The translations under genes were made by a program, and so were the position numbers. DNA of 21,710 nt from Planctomycetaceae bacterium UBA4732 (lineage in GTDB: Bacteria; Planctomycetota; Planctomycetia; Gemmatales; Gemmataceae): positions 16,107 to 37,816 of the forward strand of contig DHJA01000197.1 in NCBI GenBank assembly GCA_002404095.1. The letters run 5' to 3'. Within the stretch, counting starts at the first letter, position 1. Each line of letters starts with the position of its first letter. This document shows positions 1-7,662 of the stretch, piece by piece. Under the pieces are notes generated by a model. The model was given only the letters and a program-made list of their open reading frames with translations, searched no databases and had not been told where the DNA came from.

Positions 1-32
1 CGCGGAGCGGGCGCCCCACCTTGGAAAGGCGC

Positions 33-61
33 TTGCACCGCGGCGCGCCCTGTCATACACT
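33..61 (+). promoter_or_regulatory. Possible sigma70-like promoter for the oxidoreductase gene
   Basis: TTGCAC (33-38) and TACACT (56-61) are separated by 17 bases, about 75 bases upstream of the ATG at 136. The -35 matches consensus at 3 of 6 positions and the -10 at 4 of 6. Planctomycete promoters are poorly defined, so this is only a candidate. Confidence 0.25.
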
Positions 62-135
62 GCACTTCATTGAATCACCCACCGCCCGGCTGTCCGCCGA
101 CTGCACACTGTTTTCACCCCACAAGGAGAGACTCC

Positions 136-1533
136 ATGAGTAGACGCACTAATCGCCGCCAATTCATCCAAGAATCCGCCATCGCCGGCCTCGGCTTCTG
201 GGCGGCTGGCGGCGTCGCCCTCGCGCGCGAGGGCAAAGCCGCCAACGACAAAGTCAACATCGCCTGCGTCGGCGTCAGCGGGAAAGGCTCCAGCGACGTT
301 GACGGCGCTTCCAAGCACGGCCATATCGTCGCCCTCTGCGACGTGGACAGCGATTTCCTTAACGGCAAGGCGAAGCAATTCCCCGAAGCGCAGAAGTTCG
401 CCGACTACCGCGAAATGCTCGACAAGCTCGGCGACAAGATCGACGCCGTAACGGTCAGCACCCCCGACCACACGCACGCGCCGGCCAGCCTCATGGCCAT
501 GAGATTAGGCAAGGGCGTCTACTGTCAGAAGCCGCTGACGCACACGGTCGCCGAAGCCCGTGAGATGCGTGATACGGCGGCCATGATGAAGGTCGCTACG
601 CAGATGGGCAACCAAGGCTCGGCCGAGAACGGTCTGCGCGAAGCGGTCGAAATGGTCCAAGCCGGCGTCATCGGGCCGGTCAAAGAGGTCCACGTCTGGA
701 CCAACCGGCCCGTCTGGCCGCAGGCGCCGCAGTACACGGCGCGGCCGCCGGCCGTGGACGTACCCGCATACCTGAACTGGAAGCTCTGGCTCGGAGTGGC
801 CCCGGAACGGCCCTACGCGCATGGACCGGTCAATCCCAAGAATCCGAAACGGGGCGTCTACCACGATTTCAACTGGCGCGGCTGGCTGGACTTCGGCACC
901 GGCGCCATCGGCGACATGGCCTGTCACACGGCCAACATGGCATATCGCGCGCTCAAGCTGGGTCTGCCGACGAGCGTCGTGGCGGAGGCCGGCGACGTAA
1001 ACCAGGAGACGTACCCCTCCTGGGCCAGAATCGTCTTCCAATTCCCGGAACGAGGCGGCGACCTTCCACCGGTCAAGTTCACCTGGTACGAGGGGCACAA
1101 CAAAGGCGAGAAGGTATTGCCGTCGGAGGATCTGGTAAAGATCATGAAGGCAACCAAGGAAGGCCTGAAGGACAGCGGCTCGCTGATGATCGGCGAGAAG
1201 GGCATGTTGTATTCGCCGGACGATTACGGCGCCCACTACGTGTTGCTGCCCAGCGACAAGTTCACCGATTACAAGAAGCCGGAACCGACGCTGCCGCGAA
1301 ACGGCGGCGGCGACGACGGCATGAAAAAGGAGTGGGTGGCGGCCATCCGCGGCGGCCCGGCGGCGTACTCCAACTTCGACATTGCCAGCCATCTCACCGA
1401 GTCGATGCTACTCGGCGACGTGGCCATCCGCTTGACGGGCAAGCAGTTGGAGTACGACGGCAAGATCGGCAAGATCACCAATAATGCCGACGCCGACAAG
1501 TTCATTAAGACCGAATACCGCACCGGCTGGTAA
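136..1533 (+). CDS. Gfo/Idh/MocA family oxidoreductase with twin-arginine signal
   Basis: This is an NAD(P)-dependent oxidoreductase of the Gfo/Idh/MocA family, 465 residues. The ATG at 136 is chosen because AAGGAGAG (123-130) precedes it and because it puts an NRRQFIQ twin-arginine motif at residues 6-12, followed by a hydrophobic stretch (17-30). That implies Tat export of a folded, cofactor-loaded protein. The Rossmann domain begins near residue 38 (ACVGVSGKG, 43-51). CQKP at 130-133 corresponds to the family's EKP motif, with Lys132 the probable catalytic lysine. GDMACH (259-264) supplies the Asp260/His264 pair typical of the C-terminal domain. Planctomycetes carry many such exported paralogues, usually linked to sugar or polysaccharide metabolism, but the substrate cannot be read from sequence. 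It converges on the SGNH hydrolase gene. Confidence 0.9.
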   Translation: MSRRTNRRQFIQESAIAGLGFWAAGGVALAREGKAANDKVNIACVGVSGKGSSDVDGASKHGHIVALCDVDSDFLNGKAKQFPEAQKFADYREMLDKLGDKIDAVTVSTPDHTHAPASLMAMRLGKGVYCQKPLTHTVAEAREMRDTAAMMKVATQMGNQGSAENGLREAVEMVQAGVIGPVKEVHVWTNRPVWPQAPQYTARPPAVDVPAYLNWKLWLGVAPERPYAHGPVNPKNPKRGVYHDFNWRGWLDFGTGAIGDMACHTANMAYRALKLGLPTSVVAEAGDVNQETYPSWARIVFQFPERGGDLPPVKFTWYEGHNKGEKVLPSEDLVKIMKATKEGLKDSGSLMIGEKGMLYSPDDYGAHYVLLPSDKFTDYKKPEPTLPRNGGGDDGMKKEWVAAIRGGPAAYSNFDIASHLTESMLLGDVAIRLTGKQLEYDGKIGKITNNADADKFIKTEYRTGW

Positions 1534-1543
1534 TCGGCGAGTT

Positions 1544-1606
1544 GTTTAGCCGCGACCCGAAGGGGAGCGCGTAACCAACGCGCTCCCCTTCGGGTCGCGG
1601 CTAAAC
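1544..1606. repeat. 29-bp perfect inverted repeat, likely bidirectional terminator
   Basis: Bases 1544-1572 are the exact reverse complement of 1578-1606, leaving a 5-base loop (AACCA). The dyad lies between two convergent stop codons (1533 and 1616), where a bidirectional terminator is expected. It has no long T tract on either side. From memory, arms of the type AGCCGCGACCCG...GGGAGCG recur widely in planctomycete genomes, so it may belong to a dispersed repeat family. Confidence 0.85.
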
Positions 1607-1615
1607 GACCGCTCG

Positions 1616-2923
1616 TCATTTCGCCATTTTCAACTCAAATTTGTGCATCTTCGGCTGGGCCAGCTTGTAAATCGTGGCCTGGCGCGCGTCAATCTCGTCC
1701 ATGCGCCTTTTCAAGTCGTCCCTTTTCGCCTCCTCGCCGACGGCCGCCGCCTTCCTCACCACGTCGTTGAAACGGTTATGAACCAAAACGTTCTTTTCGT
1801 TGATCGCCTTGAAAACCGCCTCGCTTTGTTCAAACAGGGGGCCGGAATCGAGGTTGCCGAGGTTCACGCCCGCGGCCAGGTCCGAGGCCGCGTAGGTTTT
1901 GACTTTCTTGCCATCAATGCTCAGGGCGTATTTGCCTTCCTTAAGCCCGGACACCTTCAGGCCGTAATAGTTGAGATTTTTGAGACGATCGACGTAGGGC
2001 AGCATGTCGCCCCAGTCCTTGGCCACCGGCAGCGGCAACGCCTCGTCGGTGCGCTCAAAGGAGACGCCCTCGGCGCCGCCCGCGACCTTATCGGCCTTGC
2101 AGCGCGTGGCCTTACCGGCCTTATGGTCCGCCGCGTCAATTTCCAAGTCGCTGACCACAGCCGGCGCCTTCAGTCCGACTAGAATCGTGCGAGCCATCAA
2201 CAGGGCGCCGCCCCCGCCGGTGTGAACGCCGTCGGGGAAGGCTTTCACCGCGGTGTCAGCCGCCAGCTTTTCGATTAGAGTTTTCGCCAGGGCGTTCTCG
2301 GGCGCAATCTTCTCAAGGGCGCCCTTCACGGCGTCGTTGTCGGGCCCGATTTTTTCCTCAAACGCGCGCGTCACAGCGTACTGGTCCACGAACGCATCCA
2401 TGTATTTATCCGCCAGTTCCTTTAGCGGAGCGTAGAACTCCTTCTGTGTCTCCAGATAGGTCTTCAGGCCGGGATTGTTGCGTACCTCGACGGCATTGGG
2501 CGATATCAGCGCGACTCGCACGCCAGCTTCCTTGGCGGCCTTGAGCATGGTCTCGGTTTTTTCAAGGAAGGCTTTGGCCCTTTTCTTGTCAAAGGCGCCG
2601 TAACCGCCGTCGTTCATGCCAAAGTCGATGGTAACGGCCGTCGGCTTCTCCGCCAGGACGTGCGTGGCGAAGCGGCTCGCGCCGCCGGTGGCGGTGTCGC
2701 CGCTGATGCCGGCGTTGATGAAAGTCAGGTTCCATTCGGGGAAGCGCGTTGTTAGATATAGCTCGATGTCGGTCGAATACTGGTACTGCTCGGTGATACT
2801 GTCGCCGAGGAAGACGATACGGTCGCCTTTTTTGAAGAAGAAGTCGGTCGAGTCGGCGGCAGTCAGCGGCGCCGCGGCGACGAAGACCGCAAGCAGCGTC
2901 AATCGGGTAGGGAAACGTTTCAC
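1616..2923 (-). CDS. Secreted SGNH/GDSL-family hydrolase
   Basis: A 435-residue SGNH-fold esterase or carbohydrate esterase-like protein. The start is GTG at 2923, supported by AAGGAG (2937-2932) eight bases upstream. An N-terminal signal peptide (about residues 1-23, cleavage near TAA-DS) suggests export. Family blocks are visible: FLGDSIT (38-44) with nucleophile Ser42; NAGISGDT (70-77) giving the block II glycine; FGMND (101-105) with the oxyanion-hole Asn104; and DGVH (231-234) with the Asp231/His234 catalytic pair. The C-terminal 200 residues after the catalytic domain are an extension with no motif I recognise. The natural substrate is unknown; in planctomycetes such proteins are often near sugar-processing genes, and here the neighbour is an exported Gfo/Idh/MocA oxidoreductase. 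Confidence 0.88.
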   Translation of the reverse strand: MKRFPTRLTLLAVFVAAAPLTAADSTDFFFKKGDRIVFLGDSITEQYQYSTDIELYLTTRFPEWNLTFINAGISGDTATGGASRFATHVLAEKPTAVTIDFGMNDGGYGAFDKKRAKAFLEKTETMLKAAKEAGVRVALISPNAVEVRNNPGLKTYLETQKEFYAPLKELADKYMDAFVDQYAVTRAFEEKIGPDNDAVKGALEKIAPENALAKTLIEKLAADTAVKAFPDGVHTGGGGALLMARTILVGLKAPAVVSDLEIDAADHKAGKATRCKADKVAGGAEGVSFERTDEALPLPVAKDWGDMLPYVDRLKNLNYYGLKVSGLKEGKYALSIDGKKVKTYAASDLAAGVNLGNLDSGPLFEQSEAVFKAINEKNVLVHNRFNDVVRKAAAVGEEAKRDDLKRRMDEIDARQATIYKLAQPKMHKFELKMAK

Positions 2924-3030
2924 GGATGTTGCTCCTTGGTTGTGTGGGCAGGCTGTTCATGTATGCCGGCCGGTCGCGCGGGGCAACCACTTTCTATTTT
3001 GTTGACGCTGCGAAAAACGACGCAAGCCGC

Positions 3031-3059
3031 TTGCGAATGCAAGAGTCTAGTCGTATCTT
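3031..3059 (+). promoter_or_regulatory. Possible promoter for the zinc-ribbon membrane protein
   Basis: TTGCGA (3031-3036) and TATCTT (3054-3059) have a 17-base spacing, 45 bases before the ATG at 3104. Each hexamer matches consensus at 4 of 6 positions. It lies in the 180-base gap between divergent genes. This is a weak call. Confidence 0.22.
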
Positions 3060-3103
3060 CATCGGCATCGCCCTTCCTCCTTTGTTTTTCAGGAGCCCCG
3101 GTC

Positions 3104-4192
3104 ATGGCGTCCGATACCTTCTCCTGCCCGGAGTGCAGTGCCACGCTGCGGTATTCGCCGAATCTGCAATCCGGCGCCGAGGTGCAATGCCCCAAATGTC
3201 GGGCTCAGTTTCCCGTTCCCGATCCAGAGACGTCTCAGGCGCCGCCGCGTTCCCGGCCGACGGAGGACGTTACCGACGCACCCGGCCCGCGCCGCCCGCG
3301 CTTTTCGGAGGCGAACGACGAGGGCGTCTCGCGCACCCGACGGCCCGCTGATTACGATCGTGGCGCGGACGATTACGAAGACGAGGATGACGTGGATCGG
3401 CCGCCGCCCGGCGAATACTCCATCGATATCAACCGTTGGTTTACGTTGGCCGGAAACCACTACAGTTCGTTTTTCGGCCCTGCCATCGGCTTCATCGTTG
3501 TGGCTTACCTTGTGACTCTCATTCCCTCCATGATTATTAGCGGGGGAGGACAACTCCTGGCGTTTCAGCTGGTCCCCAACGATCCGATCCAGAGGCTTAT
3601 CATCACCCAAGTCTTCACCCAACTGCTTATGCTGGTGGTTTCGGTCGTCCTACTTTTCCCACTCTGGAATGGAATGACGGCGGTCTGTCTCGCCCAACTG
3701 AAAGGTCGGCCTTGGACCTTCGGCGATTTCTTCTCTGGATTCCGGCACTGGGGCGCCTTTGCTGGCGTCGGGTTGACGTCGCAGATTCTCAGCCTTGTCT
3801 TTTACATCCCAGGTTTTGTGTTCATGCTTGTCGCCTTGCAAAACCAAAACATGCAATTGGTCATGGTCGGCGGAGCCTTTTTGGTATTCGGCTGGGCGGT
3901 CCTAATTTTCCTCTCTATCCGGCTATTGATTTTCGCACCGGCCCTTATCTTTGACCGCAATCTGGGCGCGATGGGCGCGATGAAGGCAAGCTGGGAATTG
4001 ACCCGCGGGCACTTCTGGGGACTCCTCGGCGTCTGCATTCTCCTGTTTTTTATCAGCTTGGGCGGAGTGTTTGCTTGCCTCATCGGCGTGCTGTTTGCCG
4101 TTCCTTACGTCATGCTGGTCCTGAACGCCGGGTACCTATTGATTGCCGGCCGGCGCGAACCGCTGGATAGGCCTTACATCAGCAACGATTAA
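3104..4192 (+). CDS. MJ0042-type zinc-ribbon membrane protein
   Basis: An integral membrane protein of 362 residues whose function is unknown. The start at 3104 follows AGGAG (3091-3095) by eight bases and places a zinc ribbon at the very N terminus: CPEC (8-11) and CPKC (29-32), the MJ0042 finger spacing. A disordered Pro/Arg/Asp-rich linker (about 38-103) includes an acidic stretch, YEDEDDVD (91-98). The C-terminal half contains about six hydrophobic segments (roughly 123-145, 168-198, 222-245, 252-283, 304-330, 331-348), resembling glycerophosphodiester phosphodiesterase membrane-domain or DUF975-like proteins. The zinc ribbon would face the cytoplasm if the first helix enters from inside. 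Planctomycetes have many zinc-ribbon/linker/membrane fusions, so this one is typical in layout. The gene stands alone: the upstream gene is divergent and the downstream gene has its own leader. Confidence 0.8.
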   Translation: MASDTFSCPECSATLRYSPNLQSGAEVQCPKCRAQFPVPDPETSQAPPRSRPTEDVTDAPGPRRPRFSEANDEGVSRTRRPADYDRGADDYEDEDDVDRPPPGEYSIDINRWFTLAGNHYSSFFGPAIGFIVVAYLVTLIPSMIISGGGQLLAFQLVPNDPIQRLIITQVFTQLLMLVVSVVLLFPLWNGMTAVCLAQLKGRPWTFGDFFSGFRHWGAFAGVGLTSQILSLVFYIPGFVFMLVALQNQNMQLVMVGGAFLVFGWAVLIFLSIRLLIFAPALIFDRNLGAMGAMKASWELTRGHFWGLLGVCILLFFISLGGVFACLIGVLFAVPYVMLVLNAGYLLIAGRREPLDRPYISND

Positions 4193-4244
4193 TGTTCCGC
4201 CCGGCCCCGTTCTCTTGACGACGGAAGGCACATAAAATGCGAGA

Positions 4245-4268
4245 GGCGGCGTCCCCACGGACGCCGCC
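4245..4268 (+). promoter_or_regulatory. 10-bp hairpin in the glutamate dehydrogenase leader
   Basis: GGCGGCGTCC (4245-4254) pairs perfectly with GGACGCCGCC (4259-4268) around a CCAC loop. It lies 44 bases before the gdhA ATG and 53 bases after the preceding stop. No T tract follows, so it is not a classical intrinsic terminator. It could be the end of the upstream transcript or a 5' leader element. Confidence 0.5.
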
Positions 4269-4311
4269 CCGCTTCGTCGCTTGTTCCTTTCCTCGCCGCA
4301 AGGAGGCTTTC

Positions 4312-5625
4312 ATGTCCATCGCTGCTCCCGCCGTCGCCGCCGACCTCAACGGCCATCCGCATTCGCCCGTCCCCGTCTACGAAAACTCGCCGACGTATCG
4401 CATGGCCGTCCGTCAACTGGAATCCGTCGCCGAAGTCATCGACATCGACAAAGGCATCCTCAGCCGCATGGCTTTGCCCAAACGAGCCTTGGTCGTGAGC
4501 GTGCCGGTCAAGATGGACGACGGCCATACCGAGGTGTTCACCGGCTACCGCGTCCAGCACAGCCTTACCAGCGGCCCGTCCAAGGGCGGTTTGCGTTACC
4601 ATCCGTCCGTGGACCTCGGCGAGGTGGCGGCGTTGGCAATGTGGATGTCGTGGAAGTGCGGCATCATGAATCTGCCGTTCGGCGGCGCCAAGGGCGGCAT
4701 CGCCTGCGACCCCGCCGCCCTGTCGCGCGACGAAAACGAACACTTAACGCGCCGCTTCACCGAAGAGGTGTTGTGCGTCATCGGCCCGCGCATGGACGTG
4801 ATGGCGCCGGATCTGGGCACCGACGAACAGACGATGGCCTGGATCATGGACACCTACAGCATGAAAATCGGTTACGCCTGCCCCGAGGTGGTGACCGGCA
4901 AGCCCGTGGAGCTGGGCGGCTGCGTGGGCCGGCGCGAGGCCACGGGTCGCGGCGTCACCTACTGCATCCTCGAAGCGATGAAAGAGCTGAGACTGCGCCC
5001 CGAGGAATCGACTGCCGTGGTCCAGGGCTACGGCAACGTCGGCGCGGTGACGTGCCAGGAGCTATATCAGCGCGGCGTGCGCGTCGTCGCCGTCGGCGAC
5101 CGTTATGGGGCCGTCCGCAACACGAAAGGCATCGATGTACCGGCTCTCGCCGCCCATTGCACCGCCGGGAAGCTGCTGCGCGATTTCGCCGGCGCGGAGC
5201 AAATCGACGCCGCCGAACTGCTGACGACGCCGTGTACCGTCTTGGTCCCCGCCGCGCTGGAGCGCGTCATCACCGCGGCCAACGCCGGCCGTTTGCGTTG
5301 TCGCATTCTGGCCGAAGGCGCCAACGGCCCGACCACGCCGGACGCGGACGCCGTGCTAGAGGAAAGCGACATCTTCCATATCCCGGACGTGCTTTGCAAC
5401 GCCGGCGGCGTCACCGTGTCCTACTTCGAGTGGGTGCAGGACATTCAACAGTTCCTGTGGAGCGAGGAACAGGTCAACCAGAAACTCCAGGAGTTGATGC
5501 TCAAGGCGTTTCATCAGGTGTTGCAGCTGTCGCAAAGCCGCAAATTGACGATGCGCGTGGCCGCTTTGAGCCTCGGCGTTCAAAAGATCGCGCTGGAGAA
5601 ACAGAAACGCGGCCTCTTTCCCTGA
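4312..5625 (+). CDS. gdhA: Glutamate dehydrogenase (Glu/Leu/Phe/Val dehydrogenase family)
   Basis: This enzyme catalyses reversible oxidative deamination of glutamate to 2-oxoglutarate and ammonia, linking carbon and nitrogen metabolism in the cytoplasm. The protein has 437 residues, close to the usual length for hexameric enzymes. The start at 4312 is fixed by AAGGAGG (4300-4306). In the N-terminal domain, GPSKGGLRYHP (88-98) contains a substrate-binding lysine, PFGGAKGG (122-129) holds the catalytic Lys127, and APDLGTD (165-171) holds the catalytic-type Asp167. The nucleotide fold has GYGNVG (239-244). An Asp at the end of the second strand (VGDRYG, Asp263) hints at NAD(H) preference, but this is weak evidence. 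A leucine dehydrogenase would be shorter (about 360 residues). The gene appears monocistronic, with an intrinsic terminator after it. Confidence 0.93.
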   Translation: MSIAAPAVAADLNGHPHSPVPVYENSPTYRMAVRQLESVAEVIDIDKGILSRMALPKRALVVSVPVKMDDGHTEVFTGYRVQHSLTSGPSKGGLRYHPSVDLGEVAALAMWMSWKCGIMNLPFGGAKGGIACDPAALSRDENEHLTRRFTEEVLCVIGPRMDVMAPDLGTDEQTMAWIMDTYSMKIGYACPEVVTGKPVELGGCVGRREATGRGVTYCILEAMKELRLRPEESTAVVQGYGNVGAVTCQELYQRGVRVVAVGDRYGAVRNTKGIDVPALAAHCTAGKLLRDFAGAEQIDAAELLTTPCTVLVPAALERVITAANAGRLRCRILAEGANGPTTPDADAVLEESDIFHIPDVLCNAGGVTVSYFEWVQDIQQFLWSEEQVNQKLQELMLKAFHQVLQLSQSRKLTMRVAALSLGVQKIALEKQKRGLFP

Positions 5626-5643
5626 GCGATTAGCGTTATTTCG

Positions 5644-5683
5644 GAGCGTCAAAGGTGCCATATTCACCAGCTGACGCTCTTTT
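5644..5683 (+). terminator. Intrinsic terminator after gdhA
   Basis: GAGCGTCA (5644-5651) pairs with TGACGCTC (5672-5679), an inner GGTG/CACC pairing (5654-5657 with 5665-5668) extends the stem, and TTTT follows at 5680-5683. It lies 18 bases past the gdhA stop codon. Confidence 0.7.
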
Positions 5684-5878
5684 CCACTTCGCTTGACGCC
5701 GGCCTCAAACTCCCCTCGCTCGGCTTTATTTTCTCAAGAACAAGTCGTCCGGCCTCAAGGTTTCGCCTCTGGAGGACGATAAGTTGAATTATTTCCGGTA
5801 AAGTGCCGGTTTTTCGCGGAATACGTCTTGGCCTCAAGCGCGCGTAACTCTACACTTGCACAAGTTGGGCGTCGCTGA

Positions 5879-5950
5879 ATGCGACTCGCGGAGCGAGTCG
5901 CCCACTCTAAGCGGCGATTCATGGTGGGCGACTCGCTCCGCGAGTCGCAT
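5879..5950. repeat. 27-bp perfect inverted repeat with palindromic arms
   Basis: Bases 5879-5905 are the exact reverse complement of 5924-5950 around an 18-base spacer. Each arm is itself a hairpin: GCGACTCGC, then 3 bases, then GCGAGTCGC. The element can therefore fold either as one long stem or as two small ones. This nested design recalls REP/BIME-like repeats. It is not next to a stop codon (254 bases after gdhA), so simple termination is less likely than for the other dyads. Confidence 0.85.
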
Positions 5951-6000
5951 GGAATAGGGCCGACGAACGCCTCGAAAAAAGGAATTGCCGTGGACGGCCC

Positions 6001-6033
6001 TTGTAAATTACCAATGTCGCGGTAGCATCCGCG
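6001..6033 (+). promoter_or_regulatory. Possible aminomutase promoter with a dyad over the -10
   Basis: TTGTAA (6001-6006) and TAGCAT (6023-6028) are 16 bases apart, each matching consensus at 4 of 6 positions. CGCGG (6018-6022) and CCGCG (6029-6033) form a perfect dyad centred on the -10 hexamer, which could be an operator. It is about 95 bases upstream of the ATG at 6129. Confidence 0.25.
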
Positions 6034-6128
6034 ATAAGCGCTGTGCCGAGATGTTTGTAGGTCGTCCGAACGAGGACGGCCGGGCGTCGCGGACATGCCA
6101 TCTCTGATTGATGGAGGCTTTTTAGGCG

Positions 6129-7577
6129 ATGAGTGAAGTTGAAGAGCGCACCGGGTTGGCGCCTCGGAATCTCCACCACACAATTGGCGGGGTCGAAGAC
6201 GAAGAGCCTCCCGGGAAGCCCAGGCGCCACCCGCTCTGGCGCGACGTCCCCGACCACCAGTGGGACGACTGGCGATGGCAGTCACAAAACGCCATCCGCT
6301 CCGTCCGACAACTGCGCGGCCTACTCTCCTTCACCCCGGAGGAGCTGGAAGCCATCGGCTCTCTCGAGACCGAGTACAAGACGGCCATCCCGCCGTACTA
6401 CTTCTCCCTGATCCACCCCGACGATCCCAACGACCCAATCCGCCTTCAGTCCGTTCCCTCTCCTTTGGAGCAGGCGAACCCGTCGGGGTATGAACTGGAA
6501 GACCCGCTGGAAGAGGACAAAGACTCACCCGTCCCCGGCCTGACGCACCGCTACCCGGACAGAGCGCTGCTCGTCACGACCCACGTTTGCACCATGTATT
6601 GCCGCTTCTGTACGCGGAAGCGGGCCACGATGGTGCGCGGCGGCTGGGACTCCGTCAGCCGCAACGATGAGCGCATGATCGAATACGTCCAGGACCATCC
6701 CGAAATCCGCGACGTCATCGTGTCGGGCGGCGACCCGCTGACGCTGCCGACCGGCAAGCTGCGCTTCTTTCTCGACAACCTCACCGCCATTCCCCATGTC
6801 GATGTGATCCGCATCGGCACGCGCGTGCCGGTGACGTTGCCGCAAAAACTGTTCGACCAAAGTCTCGTGGACCTGCTGGCCTCGTCCGGCAAGGTGTGGA
6901 TTCAAACCCACTTCAACCACCCAAGCGAGATCACGCCGGAAGCCGCGCGGGTCTGCATGGCCCTGCTCAAAGGCGGAATGCCGGTCAACAATCACACGGT
7001 TTTGATGAAGGGCGTCAACGACGACCTGGAAACGATGCGCCGGCTGATGCGCGGTTTGCTGCGCATCAAGGTCCGGCCATACTACCTGTTCCACTGCGAT
7101 CCCGTCATCGGCGCCGGCCACTTTCGCACGTCGGTCTGGAAGGGTTTGGAGATCATGGAGGGTCTGCGCGGTCACATGTCGGGCCTGGGCATTCCGACTT
7201 ATGTGGTGGACAGTCCGCACGGCGGGGGCAAGATCCCGCTGATGCCGAATTACCTTGTATCTGCTTCCGACGACGCCGTCGTGTTGCGCAACTTCGAGGG
7301 CATGTTGGTCCGCTACCAGGCGGAGGACAAGGCGCAGACGGTCCAGCAAACCAGAACGCGCGGCGTGAGTTCACTGTTGCAGGGGACGAAATCGGCCTTG
7401 ATCCCGGAGAACAGCGAACGCATGGCCCGCCGTCAGCTCCATGTGCTGACGTCGCGGGCGGCGGAGGAGGATGGCACACACGGTCACAACGGTCATAGCG
7501 GTTGCAACGGCAACGGCCATGCTCCCGTGGAGGATTTGCTGCCGCTCGGCGTCCTGACGAATGGATGCGGGCGGTGA
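6129..7577 (+). CDS. kamA: KamA-family lysine 2,3-aminomutase (radical SAM, PLP)
   Basis: This enzyme is predicted to convert L-lysine to L-beta-lysine using S-adenosylmethionine, a [4Fe-4S] cluster and PLP. The cluster motif CTMYCRFC gives Cys154, Cys158 and Cys161. CDPVIGAGHFRT (323-334), VVDSP (359-363) and GGGK (365-368) align with the clostridial enzyme's CDLS..GHFRT, VVDAP and GGGGK. Asp324, Asp361 and Lys368 therefore match the two lysine-binding aspartates and the PLP lysine. Both aspartates being present favours true lysine aminomutase activity. The 482-residue length argues against EpmB, which is about 340 residues. GGAGG at 6113-6117 is the likely ribosome site. A His/Gly/Asn-rich tail (450-464, with a Cys at 459) follows the catalytic core and might bind metal. 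The ATP-grasp pair downstream suggests the product is conjugated. Confidence 0.9.
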   Translation: MSEVEERTGLAPRNLHHTIGGVEDEEPPGKPRRHPLWRDVPDHQWDDWRWQSQNAIRSVRQLRGLLSFTPEELEAIGSLETEYKTAIPPYYFSLIHPDDPNDPIRLQSVPSPLEQANPSGYELEDPLEEDKDSPVPGLTHRYPDRALLVTTHVCTMYCRFCTRKRATMVRGGWDSVSRNDERMIEYVQDHPEIRDVIVSGGDPLTLPTGKLRFFLDNLTAIPHVDVIRIGTRVPVTLPQKLFDQSLVDLLASSGKVWIQTHFNHPSEITPEAARVCMALLKGGMPVNNHTVLMKGVNDDLETMRRLMRGLLRIKVRPYYLFHCDPVIGAGHFRTSVWKGLEIMEGLRGHMSGLGIPTYVVDSPHGGGKIPLMPNYLVSASDDAVVLRNFEGMLVRYQAEDKAQTVQQTRTRGVSSLLQGTKSALIPENSERMARRQLHVLTSRAAEEDGTHGHNGHSGCNGNGHAPVEDLLPLGVLTNGCGR

Positions 7578-7593
7578 GTCGCTGGGTTGGTTG

Positions 7594-7644
7594 GAGCCGC
7601 GCACGCAGTAAGCGGGGTAAGACCGCTTACTGCGTGCGCGGCTC
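7594..7644. repeat. 22-bp perfect inverted repeat between kamA and the first ligase
   Basis: Bases 7594-7615 are the exact reverse complement of 7623-7644 around the loop GGTAAGA. It starts 17 bases after the kamA stop and ends 19 bases before the ATG at 7663. It could attenuate readthrough into the ligase genes or terminate kamA. There is no T tract. The AGCCGCG start of the left arm is shared with the hairpin at 1544-1606. Confidence 0.85.
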
Positions 7645-7662
7645 ATTGGAATGAGATCGCGA

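Larger units (their letters stand above)
5684..6128. other. Long intergenic region between gdhA and the aminomutase gene
   Basis: No convincing gene is seen in these 445 bases. The short open frames on the minus strand show no family motif and no ribosome binding site. The region holds the 27-bp inverted repeat at 5879-5950 and a possible promoter with a small dyad near 6001-6033. A 4-bp stem (CCGG/CCGG) followed by TTTTT near 5799-5818 is too weak to call a terminator. Confidence 0.6.

Noticed and set aside
505..1392. A 295-codon minus-strand frame opposite the oxidoreductase
   Set aside because: It is a high-GC shadow frame with Val/Arg/Asp-rich composition and no recognisable domain.
4215..4238. 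TTGACG and TAAAAT before gdhA as a promoter
   Set aside because: The spacing is only 12 bases, too short for a sigma70-type promoter.
4281..5633. A 450-codon plus-strand open frame over gdhA
   Set aside because: It is an Arg/His/Pro-rich shadow of the glutamate dehydrogenase frame, with no family motif, and gdhA has all its catalytic residues and a strong ribosome site.
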